Source of the DNA: Betaproteobacteria bacterium
GTDB taxonomy: Bacteria; Pseudomonadota; Gammaproteobacteria; Burkholderiales; CAIKXV01
Assembly: GCA_947456915.1 (NCBI GenBank)
Contig: CANGUQ010000028.1
Coordinates: 1 to 15,758, forward strand
Length of the DNA: 15,758 nucleotides
Reading direction: 5' to 3'
Positions within the stretch are counted from its first letter, which is position 1; every line of letters begins with the position of its first letter. The translations under genes and the position numbers were made by a program. The notes under the pieces were generated by a model. The model was not told where the DNA came from, ran no database searches, and worked only from the letters and a program-made list of their open reading frames with translations. This document shows positions 1 to 6,612 of the stretch, piece by piece.

Positions 1-1
1 C

Positions 2-202
2 CCCGACGGGCGCACCACCGTGCGCGTCTATCCCGAGCGCGACGCCGGCGGCGCGATCGGCGCAGCCGGCGCCGCGCTGACTGTCGCGGTGGCGCAGGCC
101 GCGCAGGCGGCCGGCTGGCAGGTGCAGTCGCTCGCCACCGAAGAGGGGCGCCTCGAGGACGTGTTCCGTTCGATCACCCTTCCCGACACGGTGGCCCAAT
201 GA
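2..202 (+). CDS. ABC transporter ATP-binding protein, C-terminal end (GldA-like), partial
   Basis: Only the last 66 or so residues are inside the window; the gene enters from the left edge in the frame beginning at base 2. No Walker or signature motif is visible here. The tail contains the sequence LATEEGRLEDVFRSITLP, which resembles the usual end of ABC-2 type ATPases (E-x-x-LEDVF-x-x-lT). The stop codon overlaps the start of the next gene in an ATGA, and that gene encodes an ABC-2 permease, so this is very probably the ATPase that powers it. The three-gene order ATPase, permease, GldG-like protein matches the gliding-type ABC clusters that many non-gliding proteobacteria also carry; their substrate is not established. 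Identity as an ABC ATPase rests on the tail plus the context, not on catalytic motifs. Confidence 0.8.
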   Translation, partial: PDGRTTVRVYPERDAGGAIGAAGAALTVAVAQAAQAAGWQVQSLATEEGRLEDVFRSITLPDTVAQ

Positions 203-969
203 ACGCCCCTGCAGCGGCAAGGCACGGTTCGGCCGTGGCCAGCATCCTGGGCATCGTCCGGCGCGAACTCTCAGGCTACTTCGGCTCGCCCGTCGCCTAC
301 GTGTTCCTGGTGATCTTCCTGCTGATGGCAGGCTTCCTCACCTTCACCATCGGCCGCTTCTTCGAGCGGGCGGAGGCCTCGCTCGTGTCGTTCTTCACCT
401 GGCATCCGTGGATGTACCTGTTCCTCGTGCCGGCGGTGGGCATGCGGCTGTGGTCGGAGGAGCGGCGACTGGGAACGCTCGAACTGCTGCTCACGCTGCC
501 GGTCACGTTGCCGCAGGCGATCATCGGCAAGTTCCTCGCGTCCTGGATCTTCCTCGCGCTCGCGCTCGCGCTGACCGCGCCGGTGTGGATCACGGTGAAC
601 GTGCTCGGCTCGCCGGACAACGGCGCGATCCTCACCGCCTACCTCGGTAGCCTGCTGCTTGCCGGCAGCTTCCTCGCGATCACCTCGATGACCTCGGCGA
701 TGACGCGCAACCAGGCGGTGAGCTTCATCCTGGCGGTGATGATCTGCCTGCTGCTGGTGATCGCCGGCTACAGCCCGGTCACCGACCTGCTCACCCGCTG
801 GACCAGCCCGGCCGTGGTCAGCGCGGTGGCCTCGTTCTCGGTGATGACCCACTTCGACGCGCTCCAGCGCGGCGTGATCGACCTGCGCGACGTCGCCTTC
901 TTCCTGTCGGTGATCGGCTTCGCGCTGTTCGCCAACGCGGTGATCGTGCGCGGCCTGCGGGCAGGCTGA
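199..969 (+). CDS. ABC-2 type transporter permease (GldF-like)
   Basis: A 256-residue polytopic inner-membrane protein. Six hydrophobic segments are visible at about residues 31-51, 64-82, 112-136, 143-165, 172-191 and 230-250. Between the second and third lies SEERRLGTLELLLTLPV (residues 86-102), the conserved cytoplasmic element of this permease family (usually E-x-x-x-G-T-hE-LLLTLP). The length agrees with GldF-type permeases. The ATG overlaps the stop of the upstream ATPase gene by four bases, so translation is probably coupled; no good Shine-Dalgarno is seen. The GldG-like gene follows after about 12 bases. The three proteins should form one inner-membrane complex. The family link to gliding motility comes from Bacteroidetes and should not be read as evidence of gliding here. 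Confidence 0.9.
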   Translation: MNAPAAARHGSAVASILGIVRRELSGYFGSPVAYVFLVIFLLMAGFLTFTIGRFFERAEASLVSFFTWHPWMYLFLVPAVGMRLWSEERRLGTLELLLTLPVTLPQAIIGKFLASWIFLALALALTAPVWITVNVLGSPDNGAILTAYLGSLLLAGSFLAITSMTSAMTRNQAVSFILAVMICLLLVIAGYSPVTDLLTRWTSPAVVSAVASFSVMTHFDALQRGVIDLRDVAFFLSVIGFALFANAVIVRGLRAG

Positions 970-981
970 AGGACCGTGACG

Positions 982-2970
982 ATGGCCCCGAACCCGATGA
1001 AGCGACTGATGTCCCCCGCCGGCCTCGCGGTGCTGTTCGCGGCGCTGATCGTGTTCAACGTCGTGCTGTCGGCGCTGCCGCTGCGGCTCGACCTCACGCA
1101 AGGGCGCGTCTACACGCTCTCCGAAGGCACGCGGCAGGTGCTGGCGAAGCTCGATACGCCGGTGGTGGTGCGCCTCTACCACACGCAGAGCGGCGACACC
1201 TCGGTGCCGGTGGCGATGAACACCTTCGCCAAGCGGGTGCAGGATCTGCTCGCCGAGTACGTCGCCGCGTCCGGCGGGCGGCTGGTGGTGGAGCGGCTGA
1301 ACCCGGAGCCCGACTCCGACGCCGAAGCGGCCGCCGAGCGCGACGGCATCGATGCGCAGGTCACGCCCAACCAGGAGAAGTTCTACCTCGGCATGGCGAT
1401 CGCGCGCCGCGATGCGGCCGCAGGCGCCGCTGCCGGGGCGGCCGCCAGGGGTGGCGAGGGCACGGCCGGCGACACGAAGGCGAATACAGTCGCGATCCCG
1501 GTGCTCTCGCCCGAGCGCGAGCGGCTGCTCGAGTACGACATCACGCGCGCGATCGCGCAGGTGATGCAGGCGCAGCGCCCGGTGATCGGCGTGATGAGCG
1601 CCATCCCCGTCTTCGGTCGGCCGATGGAGCTGATGCTCGGCCGCCTGCCCACCGGTCCGTGGATCGCCATCCAGGAGCTGCAGCGCAACTTCGACGTGCG
1701 GCCGGTGCCGATGGAGAGCACCCGCATCCCCGACGACGTGAAGGTGCTGCTGGTGATCCATCCGCGTGACATCACCGAGGCGGCAGAGTACGCGATCGAC
1801 CAGTTCGTGATGCGCGGCGGCCGGCTGATCGCCTTCGTCGACCCGTACGCGCACTTCGACCCGCAGCGCAACCTCGAGAACCCGCTGGCCGGCAACACCG
1901 CGAGCGAGTCCACGCTGCGCCGGTTGCTGAGCGCGTGGGGCTGGTCGATGCCCACCGGCAGGATCGCTGGCGACCTCACGCTCGCCAGCAAGCAGAACGG
2001 CCGCATCATGCCGACGCTGCTCAACGTGCAGGGCGACGCGCTGAACACGGAGGACCTGGTGATCGGCCAGGTCGGCACCCTGATGATCCCGTTCCCCGGA
2101 TGGTTCGAACCACAGGCCGAGGGCAAGGGCGTACCGGGCATCACCGCTACCGTGCTCGCGCGCACCTCGCCCAACTCGATGCTGATCGACCCGATCGTCG
2201 CCACGCTCACCGGCGAGGCGGCCGCGCGCGGCTTCCAGCCGACCGGCCGCGCTAATGCGCTCGCGCTGCGCCTGACCGGCCGCTTCCCGACCGCGTTCCC
2301 GGACGGGCCGCCGAAGGCCGAGGGGCCGATGCCGGTGCCGCTGCGCGAAGGCGCATCCGATCCCGCGCCGGCGCCGCAGCCACCGGCCGACCCGGCCGCG
2401 CACCTGGCCAGGGCCACCGCCGATGCGCAGGTGGTGCTGGTGGCCGACATCGACATGCTGGCCGATGGCGTGGTGGTGCAGATCCAGGAATCGTTCGGGC
2501 AGCAGGTACGGGTGCCGATCAACGGCAACCTCGACTTCCTGCAGAGTCTGGTCGAGGCATTCTCCGGCGACACCGCGCTTGGCGCCCTGCGCTCGCGCGC
2601 TGCGTTCTCCCGGCCGCTGACCGTGCCGCTGGAGATCGCCGAGCGCGCTCAGCAGGAGTATCTGGGCGCGATCAAGGAACTCGAGGACGACCTGATCCAG
2701 ACGCAGGAGCGGCTCGCGAAGCTGCAGCGAGCGCGCGCGCCCGGCGCGATGTTCACGCCCAGCCCGGAGCAGAAGGCCGAGATCGAGGCGTTCCAGCGCA
2801 AGTCCGCCGAGACCAGGGCCCAGCTGAAGGAACTGCGGCGCACGCTGCGGCTGGAGACCGACCGGCTGGAACTCGTCACCAAGGTAGTGAACATCGCGCT
2901 GATGCCGACGCTCGTGGCCTTCGCCGGGCTGGGGCTGTTCGCGGTGCGGCGGCGGCGGTCGGTACGCTAG
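982..2970 (+). CDS. GldG-like ABC transporter auxiliary membrane protein
   Basis: About 662 residues. One N-terminal membrane helix (residues 12-33) is followed by RLDLTQGRVYTLSEGTRQVL, typical of the GldG/ABC-auxiliary family, then a large extracytoplasmic region including a GldG-like domain with the stretch DVKVLLVIHPRDITEAAEYA and later GGRLIAFVDPY. A charged helical stretch at residues 553-630 looks like a coiled coil and leads into a C-terminal membrane helix (about 637-654) and a basic tail, RRRRSVR. A GTG at 976 is in frame, but the AAGGA at 969-973 sits 8 bases before the ATG at 982 and only 2 before the GTG, so 982 is preferred. An Ala/Gly-rich insert (residues about 145-163) and a Pro-rich segment (about 455-475) look like linkers. 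In related clusters a DUF4340 gene often follows; none is present here. Confidence 0.88.
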   Translation: MAPNPMKRLMSPAGLAVLFAALIVFNVVLSALPLRLDLTQGRVYTLSEGTRQVLAKLDTPVVVRLYHTQSGDTSVPVAMNTFAKRVQDLLAEYVAASGGRLVVERLNPEPDSDAEAAAERDGIDAQVTPNQEKFYLGMAIARRDAAAGAAAGAAARGGEGTAGDTKANTVAIPVLSPERERLLEYDITRAIAQVMQAQRPVIGVMSAIPVFGRPMELMLGRLPTGPWIAIQELQRNFDVRPVPMESTRIPDDVKVLLVIHPRDITEAAEYAIDQFVMRGGRLIAFVDPYAHFDPQRNLENPLAGNTASESTLRRLLSAWGWSMPTGRIAGDLTLASKQNGRIMPTLLNVQGDALNTEDLVIGQVGTLMIPFPGWFEPQAEGKGVPGITATVLARTSPNSMLIDPIVATLTGEAAARGFQPTGRANALALRLTGRFPTAFPDGPPKAEGPMPVPLREGASDPAPAPQPPADPAAHLARATADAQVVLVADIDMLADGVVVQIQESFGQQVRVPINGNLDFLQSLVEAFSGDTALGALRSRAAFSRPLTVPLEIAERAQQEYLGAIKELEDDLIQTQERLAKLQRARAPGAMFTPSPEQKAEIEAFQRKSAETRAQLKELRRTLRLETDRLELVTKVVNIALMPTLVAFAGLGLFAVRRRRSVR

Positions 2971-3174
2971 ATCGTCCTGACGTTCGCAAACGCCTCGCGC
3001 ACCGGGGCGGCTTGCTCGGCCGCGAGTCGCCGCAGTTGCGTCACGTCGGAGTTCTTCACCGTGGCGGATGCGATCGAAGGAGCGGGCTTCATCGGCAACG
3101 CGAGCGCCGGGGGCGGTGCCGCGGACCTCCTCCCTGTCTTCAGGGTTGTCTGCCAGGATCGTCCTGGCCGTGGA
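2971..3174. other. Spacer between convergent operons, with a doubtful 41-codon minus ORF
   Basis: About 200 bases lie between the ends of the GldG-like gene (plus) and the asparaginase gene (minus). Two perfect short hairpins are present: CCCTG/CAGGG at 3132-3145 and GCCAGGA/TCCTGGC at 3152-3168. On the minus strand an ATG at 3090-3092 opens a 41-codon frame ending in TAG at 2967-2969, inside the stop region of the GldG-like gene; its product would be a soluble, Ala/Arg-rich helix-like peptide. The sequence GGGAGGAGGT lies about 30 bases before that ATG, too far for a normal ribosome site. It could be a gene remnant; I would not call it a gene on this evidence. Confidence 0.4.
3152..3168. terminator. 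Perfect 7-bp hairpin, possible bidirectional terminator
   Basis: GCCAGGA, a TCG loop and TCCTGGC form a perfect hairpin 6 bases beyond the asparaginase stop codon (minus strand) and about 180 bases beyond the GldG-like gene. There is no run of T on either side, so it is not a canonical intrinsic terminator; it may instead protect the 3' end of the message or be chance. The position between convergent genes supports a role at transcript ends. Confidence 0.35.
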
Positions 3175-4227
3175 TCAGTATTCGGAGAAGATGCGCGCGA
3201 TCTCGGCGCGGTCGCGTGTGCGAGTGAGCGCGAGCATCAGCAGGATGCGCGCCTTCTGCGGGCTCAGATTGTCCGTTGGCAGCAGGCCCAGCTCATCGAG
3301 CGACCGGCGACCGAGAACCCGGCCGTTACCGGTACGGGTCGAGCGCATCAGCACCGGCGGGGCGACGCCGCCGGCAGCGACGATCGTCCGTACCGCGTCC
3401 AGCTCGGCATCGGACAGGCTGCCCGCGCCCGGCGCCGCGAAGACGATGCCGTCCACGCCTTCGCGCGCGAGCGCATGCAGCGGCGCGATCGACGCGCCAG
3501 CGTAGGACGCGACGATCTCGACCCGCGGAAACTGCGTGATCTGCGCGAGGTCGAACTCCGAAGTCGCCGTGTGGCGCCGGGTCGAGGCGCGATAGAACAT
3601 CACTGCGTCCTCGTCCACGTACCCGAGAAAACCCAGCTCGCCCGAGCGGAAGGTCTCGACCCGGTAGGTGTTCGCCTTGGTCACGTCGCGCGCGCCGTTG
3701 ATCTCGTCGTTCATCACGACCAGGACGCCGAGCCCGCGCGACTGCCGGGCGGCTGCGGTCCGCACGGCATTCAGCAGGTTCAGGGGTCCGTCGGCGCTGA
3801 TCGCAGTGGCGGGCCGCTGCGCGCCGACCAGCACGACCGGCCGGTCGTGGCGCACCGTGAGATGGAGGAAGTACGCGGTTTCCTCCAGCGTGCTGGTGCC
3901 GTGGGTGACCACCACGCCGGCGACCTGCGCATCGGCGCGGAAGATCTCGTCGATGCGCAGGGCCAGCCTGCGCCAGACATCGACGGTCACGTTCGGGCTG
4001 GTGATGTTGACCACCTGTTCGACCTGCACCCGCGCGCAGTGGTGGACTTCCGGGACCGCGGCGAGCAGCTCGGCGCCGAGCAGGGTCGCGCCCCGGTACT
4101 GGCTGAGGTCGGTCGAGGACGCGCCGGTGCCGGCGATCGTGCCGCCGGTGGACAGCAGCCAGACGAGCGGCAGCGTTCCCGCCTCGCCCGCCTGGCCGAC
4201 CCCGCTTCCGGTCGGGGGCGCGCCCAT
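3175..4227 (-). CDS. Asparaginase/glutaminase family protein (type II-like)
   Basis: Predicted to hydrolyse L-asparagine or a related amide to the acid and ammonia. The 350-residue protein has STGGTIAG at residues 26-33 with the nucleophile Thr30, Tyr44 in the flexible-loop region, THGTSTLEETAYFL at 108-121 and the DVTKANTYR block with Lys184. In E. coli type II asparaginase the corresponding residues are Thr12, Tyr25, Thr89-Asp90 and Lys162. Here the Asp90 position is Ser112, which is unusual because that Asp binds the substrate amino group. No signal peptide is visible in the first 25 residues, so a cytoplasmic protein is inferred. The chosen ATG shares its A with the TGA stop of the upstream hydrolase gene; a longer in-frame extension to 4410 overlaps that gene and is Arg/Pro-rich, so it was rejected. 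The fold is clear; true asparaginase activity is less certain because of the Asp-to-Ser change. Confidence 0.9.
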   Translation of the reverse strand: MGAPPTGSGVGQAGEAGTLPLVWLLSTGGTIAGTGASSTDLSQYRGATLLGAELLAAVPEVHHCARVQVEQVVNITSPNVTVDVWRRLALRIDEIFRADAQVAGVVVTHGTSTLEETAYFLHLTVRHDRPVVLVGAQRPATAISADGPLNLLNAVRTAAARQSRGLGVLVVMNDEINGARDVTKANTYRVETFRSGELGFLGYVDEDAVMFYRASTRRHTATSEFDLAQITQFPRVEIVASYAGASIAPLHALAREGVDGIVFAAPGAGSLSDAELDAVRTIVAAGGVAPPVLMRSTRTGNGRVLGRRSLDELGLLPTDNLSPQKARILLMLALTRTRDRAEIARIFSEY

Positions 4228-5117
4228 CAGGGGCGTTCGCCCGGGTCGGCCAGCGTCGAGCGGCCGAGGCTGCGCGGGTCGCGCGGGCGCCAGCGTCCGC
4301 TGTCCACCAGCGTCACGAAGTCGAGCACGAGGCGGTTGAAGGCGTCCGGCTCCTCGAGATTGACCGCATGCCCGGTGCGCGGGATCACCGACAGCGCGGC
4401 AGTCGGGCACACCGACTTGATGAACAGGCTCGGCGCAAGGCAGGGAGTGTCCTCGTCGCCGGTGATCACCAGCAGCGGCGGGGCGAGCCGCCGCAGTGCG
4501 TCTTCCATCTGCGGCACGCGGGTGCGGCGCAGCGTCACCCCGCGCAGCGCCGCCGCCGAACCCTCGGCCGAGTGCGCCTCGAACTGCCGGCGGAATTCCT
4601 CCCAGCCGCGCGGGTCCTTGTTCTGGTACTGCACCCGGTACGGATTGATCGCATAGGGCTGGATCGCCTCCTTCGTGCCGAGTGTCTCGAAGCGCTGCGC
4701 GAAGTCCACCGTGTCGCGCTCGAACTGCTCGCGGGTGGCGTCGTCCGCCCCGTAGCCCAGCCCGGCGATGGTCGCCGACAGCGCAAGCTCCGGCGTGCGG
4801 ATGGCGGCGAGCAGCGACGCATGGGCGCCCATCGACAGCCCGACGATGTGCGCGCGGGAGATGCCGAGGTGCCGCAGCACCGCGGCGATGTCGGCAGCCG
4901 CGTGGTCCTCGGTGTTGAGCCCGGATGCGGTGGGCGTGTCCGAGGGCGGCCAGCCGCGCGCGTTGAACGCGATGCAGCGATAGCGCCGGGAGAAGAACCG
5001 CATCTGCGGCTCCCAGCTCCGCAGGTCGCCGCCGAACTCGTGCGCGAAGATGATCGGCGTGCCGCTGCCGGCTTCCTCGTAGTAGAGCCGGGCGCCGTTC
5101 GACGGAGCGTAGGGCAT
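4227..5117 (-). CDS. Alpha/beta-fold hydrolase
   Basis: A 296-residue single-domain alpha/beta hydrolase. The oxyanion-hole segment is AHEFGGD (residues 25-31). The nucleophile elbow is GLSMG with Ser95, the acid is probably Asp223 in TGDEDTPC and the base is His250 in RTGHAVNLEEP, so the catalytic triad is complete. This domain order matches the esterase/3-oxoadipate-enol-lactonase-like group, but the substrate cannot be read from sequence. An AAGGA (minus strand, bases 5124-5128) sits 6 bases before the ATG, supporting the start. The gene is first in a two-gene unit with the asparaginase; their stop and start codons overlap as TGATG, which implies translational coupling and a shared pathway, perhaps breakdown of an amide- or ester-containing compound. 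The last 20 or so residues are Arg/Pro-rich and beyond the fold. Confidence 0.9.
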   Translation of the reverse strand: MPYAPSNGARLYYEEAGSGTPIIFAHEFGGDLRSWEPQMRFFSRRYRCIAFNARGWPPSDTPTASGLNTEDHAAADIAAVLRHLGISRAHIVGLSMGAHASLLAAIRTPELALSATIAGLGYGADDATREQFERDTVDFAQRFETLGTKEAIQPYAINPYRVQYQNKDPRGWEEFRRQFEAHSAEGSAAALRGVTLRRTRVPQMEDALRRLAPPLLVITGDEDTPCLAPSLFIKSVCPTAALSVIPRTGHAVNLEEPDAFNRLVLDFVTLVDSGRWRPRDPRSLGRSTLADPGERP

Positions 5118-5123
5118 GGGGGA

Positions 5124-5128
5124 TCCTT
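5124..5128 (-). promoter_or_regulatory. Shine-Dalgarno of the hydrolase gene
   Basis: AAGGA on the minus strand with a 6-base spacer to the ATG at 5115-5117. It fixes the start of the hydrolase-asparaginase unit. Confidence 0.6.
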
Positions 5129-5264
5129 CGGTCAGATCAGTCCGCAGGGTTCACGCGCCGCTGCGTCGGCGGCCGATCCGCGCTCGCCCGTGCGGAAACG
5201 GCGGATCCGTTTCCTGCTCGCGCGCAAGTGCACGACTGCCCGTTCGCGGCAGGCCCGGCCCCAT

Positions 5265-5282
5265 TGAAGAATAGTATCTTCA
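5265..5282. promoter_or_regulatory. AT-rich inverted repeat, possible operator
   Basis: TGAAGA, a 6-base spacer ATAGTA, and TCTTCA form a perfect inverted repeat in the divergent region between the hydrolase (minus) and the 164-aa protein (plus). It stands out as an AT-rich island in very GC-rich surroundings. On the minus strand it contains TACTAT, a reasonable -10 match, although no convincing -35 lies 16-18 bases upstream. The position, about 150 bases before the hydrolase start, fits an operator or promoter of the hydrolase-asparaginase unit. No regulator gene is next to it. The reading is an inference. Confidence 0.35.
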
Positions 5283-5354
5283 GACACCGCTGCGGCCGCG
5301 GCGCGGAGAGCCCGGACGTCCCGCCGAGCGCCGCGCCGGCCGGTACGGCAAGAC

Positions 5355-5382
5355 TCCAGTCCCCAGTTTCCAGTCTCCAGGC
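5355..5382. repeat. Four-unit degenerate 7-nt tandem repeat
   Basis: Four consecutive 7-mers read TCCAGTC, CCCAGTT, TCCAGTC, TCCAGGC. The array ends 12 bases before the start of the 164-aa protein. A second, different 7-nt array lies at 13884-13918. The units are too short for CRISPR and have no spacers. Confidence 0.75.
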
Positions 5383-5394
5383 CCCGTTGCCCCG

Positions 5395-5889
5395 ATGTGC
5401 TACCTGATCAGCGTCGCTGTTGCCTCGACAGCCCTCGACGTACGGGCGCATTTCCACGCCTTCGACCTCGAGGCGACCGACACCGCCAACCCGACGGTGA
5501 GGAAGGCGCTTGGTCCCGGCCTGGGGTTGGATGTCACTTGGCATGGATGTTCGTGCGCGCTGCAGGCCCCGGGAGCGAGGCATGACGAGGCGGAACTCCG
5601 GCGACGTTACATGAACAAGGGGTGGACAGCCGCGAAGATCGATCGCGCGATCGCGTCCGTGTCGCGATCGCGCGCGCACGCGCCGCGTCCTGCGCGCGAG
5701 CGGTTCCTGGATGCGCTCACGGCGCTGTGCCGCTCGGGTGCGACGGTTCGCCTGGTGTCGCACGCGTACACGGGGCGGTTCGATCAGGAGGCGTTCGATC
5801 TGGCGCCCCCCGCGCGCATTGCGCTGAGCATGCTCCCCCGAGCGCCTTTCGTGGAGGATACGGTCCTCACGATCGAGCCTCAGGACTGA
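5395..5889 (+). CDS. Hypothetical protein, 164 aa
   Basis: I do not recognise the family. The protein begins MCYLISVAV, a hydrophobic strand-like start with Cys2, and has a Trp-His-Gly-Cys-Ser-Cys motif at about residues 49-54. The central part is charged and Arg-rich (residues 65-110, including an RRRYMNKGW segment), and the C-terminal third alternates strand-like and acidic segments (VRLVSHAY, then FVEDTVLTIEPQD). There is no signal peptide or membrane helix. The composition is more protein-like than the Arg-rich frames on the opposite strand, which supports it as the real gene. No clear Shine-Dalgarno precedes the ATG, so the start is uncertain. The DNA at 5646-5672 holds two copies of the perfect 10-bp palindrome CGCGATCGCG. 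Three cysteines suggest possible metal or redox chemistry, but that is only a guess. Confidence 0.6.
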   Translation: MCYLISVAVASTALDVRAHFHAFDLEATDTANPTVRKALGPGLGLDVTWHGCSCALQAPGARHDEAELRRRYMNKGWTAAKIDRAIASVSRSRAHAPRPARERFLDALTALCRSGATVRLVSHAYTGRFDQEAFDLAPPARIALSMLPRAPFVEDTVLTIEPQD

Positions 5890-5912
5890 TCGGAGAAAAG
5901 GATCAGCAGCGG

Positions 5913-6332
5913 ATGATGACGTTTGCGGTGCCTGTCAGGCGAGGTACGCATGCGGCAGCTGGCGGATTCACGCACAGGCGCGACACGGCGCGAGGATGCA
6001 GCGCGACCGCGCTCGCAGCCTGGGCCAATGACGCGGGCTGCGTCACACGAGCTCAGGCGACGTCGCGGCTGCCGCCGCAATGGATGGTCTTCGATGACAG
6101 CGCGCCGATAGCTGGCCGCACCGACTTCAGCTTCAGGATCCGGGACGGCGACTGCAACAGCACCTGGCAGTCCGAGCCGGAAGCAAACACGCGGTTCACC
6201 GTCGATCCCGCGTGCTGTTTCGTCCTCGGCAGCCGACCCGCCGACCTGATCGCGTTCTTCGGGGCCGCCGTGATGCTGCTGGCGGTCGCAGGCCTGGTCG
6301 CCAGGCCGCGTCATTCCAGCGCAGCACATTGA
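5913..6332 (+). CDS. Doubtful small protein with one C-terminal membrane helix
   Basis: An in-frame ATGATG at 5913 preceded by AAGGA (5898-5902, 10-base spacer) opens a 139-codon frame. Its first 50 residues are Ala/Arg/Thr-rich and poorly protein-like. The second half is much more convincing: a polar region with two Trp and three Cys (WMVFDDSAP, RIRDGDCNSTWQSEPE, DPACCFVLG), then a clear hydrophobic helix LIAFFGAAVMLLAVAGLVA and a basic end. This could be a small single-pass membrane protein, or a gene damaged by an upstream frameshift so that only the C-terminal half is intact. The same frame is open further upstream, overlapping the 164-aa gene, but that part looks like a shadow. No homologue is recognised. 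Confidence 0.35.
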   Translation: MMTFAVPVRRGTHAAAGGFTHRRDTARGCSATALAAWANDAGCVTRAQATSRLPPQWMVFDDSAPIAGRTDFSFRIRDGDCNSTWQSEPEANTRFTVDPACCFVLGSRPADLIAFFGAAVMLLAVAGLVARPRHSSAAH

Positions 6333-6535
6333 CCGGCGGCGGGCGTGTCTGATGACTCCGTCCGCGGGCGTTGTCCTCGGCCGACATCGGCCATGGTGGC
6401 CCGAGCCCGTCGTGCGCGTGCGGGCGGCCGGCGTGGGCGGGCGATACGAGGTCCCGGATACGAGGGCTTCAGTGCTCGCCACGATCTTCAGCCGTACCCC
6501 GCAACGCGCGCAGCGCGCACGCCCAGCGGACCGCA

Positions 6536-6556
6536 GACCTGCCGGGAAGCCAGGTC
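6536..6556. repeat. Inverted repeat upstream of the sigma-28-like promoter
   Basis: GACCTG (6536-6541) and CAGGTC (6551-6556) are perfect inverted arms around a 9-base loop, 30 bases before the -35-like box. It could be an operator or the end of an upstream transcript (no T-run follows). The functional meaning is inferred only from position. Confidence 0.3.
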
Positions 6557-6585
6557 CCGTAAGGTGAGACCTTTTGCACAGACCC

Positions 6586-6612
6586 TCAACTTTTCGGCGC
6601 ACTATCCGATCA
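6586..6612 (+). promoter_or_regulatory. Predicted sigma-28 (FliA) promoter
   Basis: TCAACTTT at 6586-6593, an 11-base spacer, then TCCGATCA at 6605-6612. Against the proteobacterial flagellar sigma-28 consensus (TAAAGTTT, N11, GCCGATAA) this matches 6 of 8 bases in each box with exact spacing. Transcription would begin near 6618-6620, giving a leader of about 75 bases to the GTG at 6695. A sigma-28 site is biologically sensible because c-di-GMP hydrolases are known members of FliA regulons, for example PdeH (YhjH) of E. coli. It is a pattern match by eye. Confidence 0.5.

Noticed and set aside
271..2403. A 710-codon open frame on the minus strand opposite the permease and GldG-like genes.
   Set aside because: Its product is dominated by Arg, His, Gly and Ala with no recognisable domain, as expected for an antisense frame of GC-rich genes.
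4228..4410. N-terminal extension of the asparaginase by 61 residues.
   Set aside because: It would overlap the hydrolase gene entirely and the extra residues are low-complexity; family alignment begins after the internal Met.
3061..4656. A 531-codon plus-strand frame opposite the asparaginase and hydrolase genes.
   Set aside because: Arg/Ala/Gly-rich antisense frame with no domain; the minus strand carries complete catalytic motifs.
5355..5382. Short regularly repeated units considered as a CRISPR remnant.
   Set aside because: Units are 7 bases, directly adjoining and without spacers; no cas genes are present.
6574..6610. TTGCAC followed by CACTAT as a sigma-70 promoter.
   Set aside because: The distance between the two hexamers is outside the 16-18 base range; the sigma-28 reading fits better with exact spacing.
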